Notes under the pieces: generated by a model
What the model saw: only the letters and a program-made list of their open reading frames with translations
Databases searched by the model: none
What the model was told of the DNA's origin: nothing
NCBI GenBank assembly: GCA_022712235.1
Contig: JALAGW010000197.1
Span: 1-11,161, forward strand
Length of the DNA: 11,161 bases
DNA from: Brevundimonas sp.
Lineage (GTDB): Bacteria > Pseudomonadota > Alphaproteobacteria > Caulobacterales > Caulobacteraceae
Direction of reading: 5' to 3'
Program-made: the position numbers and the translations under genes
Shown here: positions 1 to 10,014 of the stretch, one piece after another
Layout: each line of letters starts with the position of its first letter
Numbering within the stretch: the first letter of the stretch is position 1

Positions 1-240
1 GACCCGCGCCGCCGTGACCGGATCAGGCATGCCGCTCACCGGGGCCTCGACATAATCAAGGCCTGCCGCCTCGGCCGCCGCCCGCAATTCGGCGCTGGTC
101 GGCTGGCCCGGCTCTTCATGATCGGGGCGGTTGTTGATCACCCGGCGCAACCCCAGTTGCGCCGCCAGGGCGGCGACGGCCTGAGGGGTGATCTGGCCCG
201 ACAGCCAGGTGTTTTCATTTAATGCGACCGGATCGGCCAT
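1..240 (-). CDS. DUF442/TIGR01244-type phosphatase-like protein (partial, C-terminus beyond window)
   Basis: The ATG is at 240 and the frame stays open to the left edge, giving the first 80 residues of a protein whose family is usually about 110 residues or longer. The visible part contains LSGQITPQ near residues 13-20 and the block INNRPDHEEPGQPT near 39-52, followed by an AEAAGLDYVEAPVSG strand-helix pattern. These are hallmarks of the TIGR01244/DUF442 family, which has a dual-specificity-phosphatase-like fold and is often annotated as a sulfur transferase or beta-lactamase-hydrolase-like protein. The expected Cys-containing P-loop near the C-terminus lies outside the window, so activity cannot be judged. 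The start is supported by an AGGAGA Shine-Dalgarno 10 nt upstream, inside the last codons of the preceding gene. With only a 4-nt gap the two genes are probably co-transcribed. The family call is fairly secure; substrate and role are unknown. Confidence 0.8.
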   Translation of the reverse strand, partial: MADPVALNENTWLSGQITPQAVAALAAQLGLRRVINNRPDHEEPGQPTSAELRAAAEAAGLDYVEAPVSGMPDPVTAARV

Positions 241-244
241 GATC

Positions 245-775
245 TTACTGTCTCCTGACGCGCACCGCCCGGCTGCGGCCGGCGGTGAGTTGATAGCTCC
301 CTAGCGCGGCCCGGCGCACCCGGACATCCATGCCCGCGCGATTCTGGAAGCGAACAGACTCGGAATCGATCTGGCGCCATTCCGATCCATCCGCCAGTCG
401 GAACAGCCATTTTCCGTCCGGACCCTGGCCAGCGCTCAGAAGCGTGGTCTCGACCGAATCGATCTTCACCTCCGCCTCGTCTCGACCGAAGAGGGACGGC
501 AGGCCGGGCATTTCAAAGCCGAACAGCTGACGCCGGGCTTCGCGAATCTGTCCGCGATCCACCACCACCACGTCTCCCTGCCGTTCCGCGGTGTCCAGGG
601 CGCCTGCCGCATTGTCGAAACATGTCAGGCGCTCGGCGTCGCCGGCGATGGCCCGGCATCGGGAAATCTCGCTCATGAGGGCGGAGCGCTCAGAGGTCGA
701 AACTTGCGCATAACATTGTTCAGTAAGGGCAAAAATTGCGACAATTGTGCAAAGGGCAATAGGTGCGATGCGCAT
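245..775 (-). CDS. Predicted secreted (periplasmic) protein of unknown function with a paired-cysteine motif
   Basis: This encodes 176 residues when started at the ATG at 775. The frame is open further, to a TTG at 838, but the ATG puts a classic Sec signal peptide at the N-terminus: Met-Arg, a hydrophobic core IAPIALCTIVAIFAL, and a likely signal peptidase I site after CYA (residue 23). The mature N-terminus carries C40-x11-C52-Phe in the pattern SRCRAIAGDAERLTCFD, a motif seen in many small proteobacterial envelope proteins and probably disulfide-linked. The C-terminal half has GKWLFRLADGSEWRQIDS (about 121-138) and a basic, beta-rich tail ending RAVRVRRQ. I recognise this tail pattern from uncharacterised alphaproteobacterial proteins but know no function for it. 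No strong Shine-Dalgarno precedes 775. The gene sits 4 nt upstream of the DUF442 gene and is divergent from the TonB-dependent receptor. The start is the least certain part. Confidence 0.75.
   Translation of the reverse strand: MRIAPIALCTIVAIFALTEQCYAQVSTSERSALMSEISRCRAIAGDAERLTCFDNAAGALDTAERQGDVVVVDRGQIREARRQLFGFEMPGLPSLFGRDEAEVKIDSVETTLLSAGQGPDGKWLFRLADGSEWRQIDSESVRFQNRAGMDVRVRRAALGSYQLTAGRSRAVRVRRQ
251..256 (-). promoter_or_regulatory. Shine-Dalgarno of the DUF442 gene, inside the upstream coding sequence
   Basis: Reading the minus strand, AGGAGA lies 10 nt before the ATG at 240. The same six bases are the final AGG-AGA arginine codons of the upstream secreted-protein gene, so the ribosome-binding site is embedded in coding sequence. 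This fixes the start of the downstream gene and supports translational coupling. Confidence 0.7.
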
Positions 776-955
776 TTTGAGCAGTCTCTGGTGGAGGGCC
801 GATAGAGAATTCGCATTGAATTTCTGACGTGGCGACAAGCGACAGCATAGGTGGAGCGTGGCGATTTTGCGACAGGGCAGGGGCGACTTTGTTACGGTTC
901 TGCAATTTCCCTGTCCGTTACAGAATTCGCGTGGCTATTTTCCCTTCAGCTGTCG

Positions 956-979
956 ATCGAGCGCTTTAACAGCGTCGAT
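956..979 (+). other. Hairpin in the leader region of the TonB-dependent receptor
   Basis: ATCGA (956-960) and CGCT (962-965), separated by one bulged G, pair with AGCG (971-974) and TCGAT (975-979) around the loop TTAAC. That gives nine base pairs. There is no following T-run, so it is not an intrinsic terminator. It may be a 5'-UTR stem if transcription starts upstream, or it may be chance. Confidence 0.3.
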
Positions 980-1039
980 TGATGAGGCCGTGTCTGACAG
1001 GCTCTGGGCGTAAGCTTCGCCGTTGTCGGTCACAACATC

Positions 1040-1046
1040 AGGAGGG
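1040..1046 (+). promoter_or_regulatory. Strong Shine-Dalgarno deciding the TTG start of the receptor
   Basis: AGGAGGG ends 6 nt before the TTG at 1053, which is close to ideal spacing and anti-SD complementarity. It is the main evidence for a TTG initiation codon rather than the in-frame ATG at 1095, which would delete the charged n-region of the signal peptide. Confidence 0.8.
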
Positions 1047-1052
1047 TGACAC

Positions 1053-4000
1053 TTGAATTTCCAGATCAAACGCGAGCGGTTGCTGGCGTCGACAATGATC
1101 GCGGGCCTCGCGCTTGCGGGCATGGCGGCGCCTGCCATGGCTCAAACGACTCCGGAGCCGGCTGAAGCCGAGCAGGCCAGCCAGGTCAGCGACGTCGTCG
1201 TGACCGGGTCGCGCATTCGCCAATCGAACCTCACCACCACCAGCCCTGTGACCCAGGTCACCGGCGAGGACATCGACATCGCGGGCGTGACCCGCGTTGA
1301 AGATCTGGTCAACCAACTGCCGCAGGCCTTCGCCGCCCAGAACTCGACCGTCTCCAACGGCGCATCGGGCACGGCGACGGTGTCGCTGCGCAACCTGGGC
1401 GCCGATCGCACCCTGGTGCTGATCGACGGCCGCCGCATGGGCTACGGCTCGCCCAATGACGCCGCCGCTGACCTGAACCAGATTCCCGGCCAACTGGTCG
1501 ACCGCGTTGAAGTCCTGACCGGCGGCGCTTCGGCCGTCTATGGTTCGGATGCTGTCGCCGGCGTGGTGAACTTCATCACGAAGAAGGATTTCGAGGGCAT
1601 CCAGATCGATGCTCAATACGGCTTCTATCAGCACAACAACGACTACGACGGCCCGGGCAATCTCCGCTCGGTGATCGAACGTCGCGGCCAGACCAACCCG
1701 GCCAACTTCCAGCTTCCCGATGACAATGTCGTCGATGGCGAGAGCCGCGAAATCAACCTGATGATGGGCATTTCGGCTCCCGACGGTAAGGGCAACCTGC
1801 TGGCCTATGCCGGTTATCGCTCGAACAATCCCGTCCTGGGTGCCAACCGCGACTACTCGGCCTGTTCGCTGGGCGGTGAAGACGCCGGCGAGTTCACCTG
1901 CGGCGGTTCGGGCACCTCGAACCCCGGTCAGTTTGTTGCGCTGAACAACGGGAACAAGGCCTTCACGGTCGGCGGCGCCGCCACGCCCGGCGGCGGCACC
2001 TTTGATCCCTATAGCGCGGCGACTGGCGCCTATAACTTCGGTCCGCTGAACTACTTCCAGCGTCCGGATGAGCGCTACACCCTGGGCGCCATCGGCAGCT
2101 ATCAGATCAATGACAAGGTTGAGGCCTTCGCCCAACTGATGTTCTCGGACTACAAGTCCAACGCTCAGATCGCGCCGTCGGGCGCCTTCCTGGGTCCGAT
2201 CCTCGAGATCAGCTGCTCGAACCCCTTGCTGTCGGCTCAACAACGCGGCGAAATCGGCTGCGCCGCGCCGGGTGACTCCGTCAACATGCTGATCGGTCGC
2301 CGCAACGTCGAGGGCGGCGGTCGTCAGGACACGATCAACTATGAATCCTACCGCGCCGTCGTCGGCGTCCGCGGTGAGTTCACGGCGGGTTGGAACTATG
2401 ACGTCGCGGCCCAGTTCTCGCGCGTCAACATGAGCCGCGTCTACCTGAACGACTTCTCGAACACGCGTCTGGCGCGCGCCTTTGACGTGGTCGATGTCGG
2501 CGGTGTTCCGACCTGCCGCTCGGTCGTCGACGGCACGGACCCCGCGTGCGTGCCCTATAACATCTTCTCGCTGGGCGGCGTGACGCAGGAAGCCCTGGAC
2601 TACCTGCAGATCCCGCTGGTTCAGACCGGCGAGACCACGCAGCAGGTGCTGACGGCCGCTCTGACGGGCGACCTGGGTCAGTACGGCTGGCAACTGCCGA
2701 CCGCGTCGTCGGGCGTCAAGGTCGCCATCGGTGCGGAATATCGCCGCGACGCTCTGGGTTCGACCACGGACAACTCCTTCGCCACCGGCGACGGCGCTGG
2801 CCAAGGCGGTCCGACGATCGGCTTCACCGGTTCGGCGGACGTCATCGACGCCTTCGGCGAAATCCAGATTCCGTTGGCTGATGATCAGCCGTGGGCCTAC
2901 TCGGCTTCGGTCGACGCCGCCTATCGCCATTCGGAATATGCGCGTCTGTCGACCGACACCTACAAGTTCGGTCTGGACTATGCGCCGGTGGAAGATGTTC
3001 GTTTCCGCGCCAGCTACGCTCGCGCCGTTCGCGCTCCGAACGTGATCGAGCTGTTCCAGGCGCAGGGCTTCAACCTGTTCGACATGGATGACGATCCCTG
3101 CGATTTCACCGACCCGAACAATGACGGCACGGCTTCCGCCGCGGCTTGTATCGGTACGAACCCGTGGCAGGTTACGGCCGCTCAATCGACGAGCGGTCTG
3201 GTCACCAACCCGTCCGGCCAGTACAACTTCCTGCAGGGTGGTAACCCTGACCTGGAGCCGGAAGAGTCGGATACGATCACTCTTGGCGTCGTCTTTACGC
3301 CGAGCTTCCTGCCGCGCTTCAACCTGACCCTCGACTACTTCAACATCGAGGTCAGCAACCTGATCGGCGCCATCGGTCAGCTGAACACGATCTCGGCCTG
3401 CTATGACAACAACGTCGCAGCCGCCTGTCAGCTGATCCGTCGCGATCCCGGCACCGGCGGCCTGTGGCTGGCTGAAGGCAACGTTGTCGACACCAACGTC
3501 AACATCGGCGGCCTGAAGACCTCGGGCATGGACGTCAACGCCAACTACAGCATTGATCTGGCCGATCTGGGCGCGGATCAGTGGGGCCGTCTGGGCTTCG
3601 GTTTCGTCGGCACCTGGCTGAAGGAACTGGAAACCGACACGGGTCTGGGCTTCAGCAACAGCGTCTATGACTGCGCCGGCTTCTACGCCAACCAGTGCGG
3701 CGTGCCGAACCCGGAATGGCGTCACCGCGCTCGCGTCACCTGGGAAACGCCGTGGAATGTCCAGTTCGCTGGCACGTGGCGTTACTACAGTGAAGTCGAA
3801 ATCGGCGTCCTGGGCACTGACGGCAGCCTGAACAATAGCATCGACCGTATCGACAAGAACCTGGAAGCCCAGAACTACTTCGATATCGCTGCTGACTGGC
3901 AGGTGCGTGATAACCTCAGCCTGCGCGCTGGCGTTAACAACGTGTTCGATGATGATCCGCCGCTGTCGTACAGTGTCGGCACGACGGGTAACAACAATAC

Positions 4001-4064
4001 CTACCCGCAGCTCTATGACTCGATGGGCCGTTACTTCTTCCTCGGCCTGACGGCTAACTTCTGA
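1053..4064 (+). CDS. TonB-dependent outer-membrane receptor, substrate unknown
   Basis: This encodes 1003 residues of a TonB-dependent active transporter that would move a large substrate across the outer membrane using TonB-ExbBD energy. A Sec signal peptide occupies about residues 1-31 (basic NFQIKRER, hydrophobic core, cleavage after PAMA). SDVVVTGSR at about 46-54 is a TonB-box/plug-entry sequence. The plug domain spans roughly 58-178, with LRNLGADRTLVLIDGRR (112-128) and RVEVLTGGASAVYGSDAVAG (151-170). The rest is beta-barrel, including FRASYARAVRAPN and GGNPDLEPEESDTITLG. It ends with FFLGLTANF, a terminal-Phe signal for BAM insertion. There is no N-terminal STN signalling domain and no adjacent sigma/anti-sigma pair, so a transport-only role is likely. 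All twelve cysteines fall in six close pairs (spacers of 7-15 residues), suggesting disulfides in surface loops. It is a monocistronic unit with its own terminator. The substrate (siderophore, cobalamin, oligosaccharide or peptide) cannot be deduced here. Confidence 0.95.
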   Translation: MNFQIKRERLLASTMIAGLALAGMAAPAMAQTTPEPAEAEQASQVSDVVVTGSRIRQSNLTTTSPVTQVTGEDIDIAGVTRVEDLVNQLPQAFAAQNSTVSNGASGTATVSLRNLGADRTLVLIDGRRMGYGSPNDAAADLNQIPGQLVDRVEVLTGGASAVYGSDAVAGVVNFITKKDFEGIQIDAQYGFYQHNNDYDGPGNLRSVIERRGQTNPANFQLPDDNVVDGESREINLMMGISAPDGKGNLLAYAGYRSNNPVLGANRDYSACSLGGEDAGEFTCGGSGTSNPGQFVALNNGNKAFTVGGAATPGGGTFDPYSAATGAYNFGPLNYFQRPDERYTLGAIGSYQINDKVEAFAQLMFSDYKSNAQIAPSGAFLGPILEISCSNPLLSAQQRGEIGCAAPGDSVNMLIGRRNVEGGGRQDTINYESYRAVVGVRGEFTAGWNYDVAAQFSRVNMSRVYLNDFSNTRLARAFDVVDVGGVPTCRSVVDGTDPACVPYNIFSLGGVTQEALDYLQIPLVQTGETTQQVLTAALTGDLGQYGWQLPTASSGVKVAIGAEYRRDALGSTTDNSFATGDGAGQGGPTIGFTGSADVIDAFGEIQIPLADDQPWAYSASVDAAYRHSEYARLSTDTYKFGLDYAPVEDVRFRASYARAVRAPNVIELFQAQGFNLFDMDDDPCDFTDPNNDGTASAAACIGTNPWQVTAAQSTSGLVTNPSGQYNFLQGGNPDLEPEESDTITLGVVFTPSFLPRFNLTLDYFNIEVSNLIGAIGQLNTISACYDNNVAAACQLIRRDPGTGGLWLAEGNVVDTNVNIGGLKTSGMDVNANYSIDLADLGADQWGRLGFGFVGTWLKELETDTGLGFSNSVYDCAGFYANQCGVPNPEWRHRARVTWETPWNVQFAGTWRYYSEVEIGVLGTDGSLNNSIDRIDKNLEAQNYFDIAADWQVRDNLSLRAGVNNVFDDDPPLSYSVGTTGNNNTYPQLYDSMGRYFFLGLTANF

Positions 4065-4084
4065 TTTAGGTCAGAATGAAAGCT

Positions 4085-4118
4085 GGGCGGCGGATCTTCG
4101 GATCCGCCGCCCTTTTTT
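4085..4118 (+). terminator. Intrinsic terminator of the TonB-dependent receptor
   Basis: GGGCGGCGGATC (4085-4096) and GATCCGCCGCCC (4101-4112) form a perfect 12-bp stem with a TTCG loop closed by C-G, the extra-stable UUCG tetraloop. TTTTTT follows at 4113-4118. It begins 20 nt after the receptor stop codon. Read on the minus strand the tract after the stem is poor in T, so it is mainly unidirectional. Confidence 0.95.
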
Positions 4119-4325
4119 CGTTGGGCGTCCAGAATGGGGGGATAGGCCGAGACACGGCAGGTCTTGCGCGGACGACGCCGCAGGACCGGGGCGCGCCACG
4201 AGAGCGTGACGCCATAATGGCGGTTGCGCAGACGCACACGCGTCAGCCGTGCCAGGTCGTCAGCGGCGCGGAATCATGTCGGGCGGAACGGCGGCAGCGG
4301 CCTGACGCCTGGGTGGCCGCCGCCG
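4119..4325. other. Hairpin-rich intergenic stretch between convergent units
   Basis: No gene is assigned in these 207 bp. Visible short hairpins are CGCCAT/ATGGCG around a single A (4210-4222) and GACGC/GCGTC with loop ACAC (4231-4244). GCCTGACG at 4300-4307 is complementary to CGTCAGGC at 4324-4331, across the metH2 stop codon. On the minus strand a frame lacking ATG is open from about 4273, with a possible GTG at 4237, and continues through the terminator into the receptor's 3' end. It is Arg-rich and resembles no protein I recognise. The region is probably the 3' UTR of the met operon. Confidence 0.4.
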
Positions 4326-6991
<2,666 letters not shown>

Positions 6992-6992
<1 letters not shown>

Positions 6993-8086
6993 CAGGCCAC
7001 GAGCTCGAAGGGTTCCAGGCCAGACAGGCGCATGGCCACCGGGCGTTCCGGGATTTCGCGCGGCTTCAGCGGCGCGACTTCTTCGGCGACGTGCCTGATG
7101 TGGTCAGGGGTGGTGCCGCAGCAGCCGCCGACGATGTTGACCAGACCCGAGGCGGCCCATTCCTCGATGAAGTGGGCGGTTTCGTGCGGCTGCTCGTCGT
7201 ACTGGCCCATGGCGTTGGGCAGGCCGGCGTTGGGATAGGCGGCGACCAGGGTGGCGGCGACGCGGCTCAGTTCAGCGATGAAGGGTCGCATCAGGTCGGC
7301 GCCGAGGGCGCAGTTGAAGCCCACGGCGAAGGGCTTGGCGTGGCGCACGGAGTTCCAGAAAGCCTCGGCGGTCTGGCCCGACAGGGTGCGACCCGACCGG
7401 TCGGTGATGGTGCCGGAAATCCAGATGGGCAGGGGCTCCAGCCCCTCGTCTTCCAGGTCCTTGATGGCCTTGATGCAGGCCTTGCAGTTCAGCGTGTCGG
7501 TGATGGTTTCGATCAGATAGAGATCGACGCCGCCCTCGTTCAGGGCCTTCACCTGATGGCGATAGGCGTCATAGACCTCGTCGAAGGTGACCAGACGCGC
7601 GCCGGGGTCGTTCACGTCCGACGACATGGACAGCATCTTGTTCAGCGGGCCGATGGAGCCGGCGGCGAAACGGGGCTTATGTGGTTCCTTGGCCGTCCAG
7701 CGATCGGCGGCGGCGCGGGCCAGCTTGGCGCCTTCCAGATTAATGTCCCAGACAGCCTGAGCGTCCAGTTTGTAGTCGTCCTGGGCGATGACGGTGGCCG
7801 AGAAGGTGTTGGTCTCGCTGATGTCCGCGCCGGCGCCGTAATACTGATCGTGCAGGTCGGCGATGATGTCGGGGCGGGTGATGCAGAGGATGTCGTTATT
7901 CCCCTTCATCTGCTCCTTTTCGTCATAGCCGTTGGCGGCCACGAAGCGGTCGCCGCGGAAGTCGGCCTCGTCCAGGCCGCGTCTCTGGATCATGACGCCC
8001 CAAGAGCCGTCGAGGACCAGAATGCGCTCCCTGGCCGCCGCATGAAGCGCGGCGATCCGTTCGGGGCGAGTGAGGGGGGAAGTCAT
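6992..8086 (-). CDS. metH: Methionine synthase, N-terminal homocysteine-binding polypeptide
   Basis: This 364-residue protein is the homocysteine S-methyltransferase (zinc) domain of methionine synthase as a separate chain. It activates homocysteine as a zinc thiolate for methylation by the methylcobalamin held on the partner protein. The zinc ligands are visible as Cys259 in VGFNCALG and Cys322-Cys323 in GGCCGTTPDH. Other family blocks are LVLDGSWGVMIQ (23-34), ETNTFSA (91-97), GSIGPLN (143-149) and ISGTITDRSGRTLSGQT (223-239). The chain ends just after RLSGLEPF, the linker that in one-piece MetH joins this domain to the pterin domain, so the split is exactly at a domain boundary. It starts at 8086 directly after the metF stop (TAAATG). 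An internal AAGG about 11 nt upstream is a modest Shine-Dalgarno. A sequencing frameshift is a possible alternative, but Caulobacter is known to have a two-gene metH, so a genuine split is favoured. Confidence 0.95.
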
Positions 8087-9049
8087 TTACGCAACAGCCT
8101 TGGTTTCACGCACGCCCAGCACCCGGCAGATCGCATAGACCAGCTCGGCGCGGTTCAGGGTGTAGAAGTGGAAGTCCGAGAAGCCCTCTTCCTGCAGCCG
8201 CGCGCAGGTCTCGGCGGCGATGGAGGCGGCCAGCAGCTTGCGGGTCTCGGGGTCGTCGTCCAGCCCGTCGAAGTGAGCCGCCAGCCAGTCGGGGATGCTG
8301 GCGCCGCAGGCCGCGCTCATCCGGCTCAGGCCCTTGAAGTTGGATACCGGCATGATGCCGGGGATCAGGGGGATGGTCACGCCCGCCGCCCGCACGCGGT
8401 CGCGGAAGCGCAGGAAGGCCTCGATGTCGAAGAAGAACTGGGTCACCGCGCGGGTCGCGCCCGCGTCCACCTTGGCCTTCAGCACCTCGATGTCATGGTC
8501 GATCGACGGGCTTTCCGGGTGGCGTTCGGGATAGGCGCCGACGGTGATGTCGAAGCCGCCGACCTTGTTGATCGCTCGAGACAGTTCGGTGGCGTTGGCG
8601 TAGCCGTCGGCGCGCGGGGTGTAGGCGCCGCCGATGCCCCCAGAACTATCATGCCCGCCCGGCGGGTCGCCGCGCAGGGCGACGATGTGATCGACGCCGA
8701 TGGCCTTGTAGCCCTCGATGACCTCATCGACCTCATCCCTGCTGGCCTCGACGCAGGTCAGGTGGGCGGCGGGACGCAGGGTGGTCTCGCTGATGATGCG
8801 CTGCACGGTGCGGTGTGTGCGCTCGCGCGTCGAACCGCCCGCGCCATAGGTGACCGAGACGAAGGCCGGGTTCAGCGGCTCCAGCCGGCGGATGGCGTTC
8901 CACAGATTGGCCTCGGCCTCATCCGACTTGGGCGGGAAGAACTCGAAGGAGACGTTGACGGCGTTGCGGTTGGAGCCGGCGCGGGCAACGGGACCCAGCG
9001 GCGATAGCAGCAGGGCGCGGGCTTCGGCGAGAGAGGCGGGGGAGGCCAT
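8087..9049 (-). CDS. metF: 5,10-methylenetetrahydrofolate reductase
   Basis: This 320-residue FAD-dependent enzyme reduces 5,10-methylenetetrahydrofolate to 5-methyltetrahydrofolate, the methyl donor for the two MetH proteins encoded downstream. Diagnostic blocks are NVSFEFFPPKS (32-42) with the catalytic Glu at 36, VSVTYGAGGSTRERT (64-78), HLTC (96-99), ALRGDPP (124-130; the flavin-contacting Asp), TQFFFD (203-208), IPGIMPV (229-235) and FHFYTLNR (293-300). It is slightly longer than E. coli MetF (296), with about eight extra N-terminal residues and a longer middle loop rich in Gly/Ser. The ATG at 9049 overlaps the TGA of the regulator gene by one base (TGATG). No strong independent Shine-Dalgarno is seen, so translation is probably coupled. 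The functional assignment is secure. Confidence 0.97.
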   Translation of the reverse strand: MASPASLAEARALLLSPLGPVARAGSNRNAVNVSFEFFPPKSDEAEANLWNAIRRLEPLNPAFVSVTYGAGGSTRERTHRTVQRIISETTLRPAAHLTCVEASRDEVDEVIEGYKAIGVDHIVALRGDPPGGHDSSGGIGGAYTPRADGYANATELSRAINKVGGFDITVGAYPERHPESPSIDHDIEVLKAKVDAGATRAVTQFFFDIEAFLRFRDRVRAAGVTIPLIPGIMPVSNFKGLSRMSAACGASIPDWLAAHFDGLDDDPETRKLLAASIAAETCARLQEEGFSDFHFYTLNRAELVYAICRVLGVRETKAVA

Positions 9050-10011
9050 CAGGCGGTCTTTCGAGCGGGGACGGCGGCGCGTTCGCCGGTCCAGATGTGG
9101 ACGGTCAGGCCCTCGGTGTCGGGCGGCAGGGCGACCGGGGCGTCAGCGGTCAGGCCCGCATCGGCCAGCCAACCCTGGATTTCCTCGTCGGCGAAGCCCA
9201 GTCGGCGGTGTTGATGGGCCTCGCGCAACTGCTCCAGCTTGTGCGGGGCGAAGTCGACGATCAGCAGCTTGCCGCCGGGCATGACCAGGCGCGCGGCCTC
9301 GGCCACGGCGGCGGCAGGATCGGCCAGGTAGTGCAGGACCTGATGCACGATCACCAGATCGGCGCTGGCCTGAGGCAGGCGGGTCGAGAAGATGTCGCCG
9401 TGGCGCAGTTCCACCTTGTCCAGCCCGGCCTTGGAGACGTTGGCGCGGGCGATGTTCAGCATGTTCTGCGACAGGTCGAGGCCGACCGACATCTTCGCCT
9501 TCTTGCCGAACAGGGTCAGCATCCGGCCCGAGCCGGTGCCCAGATCGACGACGCGCTCGAACGGTCCGGGACCGGCCGCCTGTTCGACGGCGGTTTCCAC
9601 CGCGCTTTCGCAGACGTAAAGGCTGCGCATCTGGTCCCATTGGGGCGCGACCTGTTCGAAATAGCGAGCGGCGTCGATGGCGCGCTCCTTGCGCACCTCG
9701 TCCAGACGGCGATGGTCGGCCTCGCCCTCGGCGTCGTCCAGCAGGTCCAGCACGGTGTCGATCAGGCGGCGTGACAGGGCGTCGTGTGACAGGCGGTAGA
9801 AGACCCGCGCACCATCGGGGAATCGTTCGATAAGCCCGGCGTCCGCCATCAGTTTCAGGTGACGCGACACGCGCGGCTGGCTCTGGTCCAGAACCCGCGA
9901 CAGCTCCATGACCGACAGCTCCTCCGCGGCCAGCAGCGACAGCACCCGCAAACGGGTCGGTTCGCCCGCGGCGCGCAGGGCCTCGACGGTCTGATCAGCG
10001 GTTAGCGTCAT
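9049..10011 (-). CDS. sahR: SahR-type regulator: ArsR winged helix fused to a SAM-methyltransferase-like domain
   Basis: This 320-residue protein has an ArsR-family winged helix-turn-helix at about residues 5-80. The recognition helix lies in QSQPRVSRHLKLM (43-55) and the wing in ERFPDGARVFYRL (62-74). After a charged linker comes a class I methyltransferase fold: motif I VVDLGTGSGRM (154-164), the acidic SAM-ribose strand VGLDLSQNML (176-185), then HGDIF and LVIVHQVLHYL (219-229). No metal-binding CxC of the classical arsenic sensors is visible. SahR proteins have this architecture. They are repressors whose methyltransferase-like domain senses S-adenosylhomocysteine and which control ahcY, metH, metF and metK. 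Here the gene heads a metF-metH operon and has a palindrome immediately upstream, supporting SahR function by inference. The alternative is an active methyltransferase with a DNA-binding domain. The start is set by the family N-terminus; no Shine-Dalgarno precedes it. Confidence 0.85.
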   Translation of the reverse strand: MTLTADQTVEALRAAGEPTRLRVLSLLAAEELSVMELSRVLDQSQPRVSRHLKLMADAGLIERFPDGARVFYRLSHDALSRRLIDTVLDLLDDAEGEADHRRLDEVRKERAIDAARYFEQVAPQWDQMRSLYVCESAVETAVEQAAGPGPFERVVDLGTGSGRMLTLFGKKAKMSVGLDLSQNMLNIARANVSKAGLDKVELRHGDIFSTRLPQASADLVIVHQVLHYLADPAAAVAEAARLVMPGGKLLIVDFAPHKLEQLREAHQHRRLGFADEEIQGWLADAGLTADAPVALPPDTEGLTVHIWTGERAAVPARKTA

Positions 10012-10014
10012 GGG

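Larger units (their letters stand above)
776..1052. other. Divergent intergenic region between the secreted-protein gene and the TonB-dependent receptor
   Basis: This 277-bp region is visibly more AT-rich than the flanking genes and must hold promoters in both directions. I could not assign convincing -35/-10 pairs. GCTATTTT at 934-941 weakly resembles the Caulobacter housekeeping -10 (GCTANAWC), but no good -35 lies at the right distance. GTTAC occurs twice (891-895 and 917-921), and TTCTG/CAGAA (898-902, 921-925) form a short inverted pair. A hairpin at 956-979 and the receptor Shine-Dalgarno at 1040-1046 are listed separately. Confidence 0.5.

Noticed and set aside
891..925. Repeated GTTAC and TTCTG/CAGAA as a receptor operator
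   Set aside because: The matches are only five bases, poorly spaced and without extended symmetry. That is too weak to call a binding site.
935..1138. 67-codon minus-strand frame in the receptor leader
   Set aside because: It starts inside the receptor signal-peptide region and has only moderate codon bias and no recognisable similarity. It could be a fragment of an old gene, but nothing beyond an open frame supports that.
1038..3725. 895-codon open frame antisense to the TonB-dependent receptor
   Set aside because: The translation is a Val/Ala/Gly/Asp/Arg-rich string with no domain, the usual shadow of a GC3-biased gene. The receptor on the other strand has unmistakable motifs throughout.
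7091..9007. 638-codon plus-strand open frame antisense to metH1 and metF
   Set aside because: It has the same shadow composition and spans two real genes; no start context or domain supports it.
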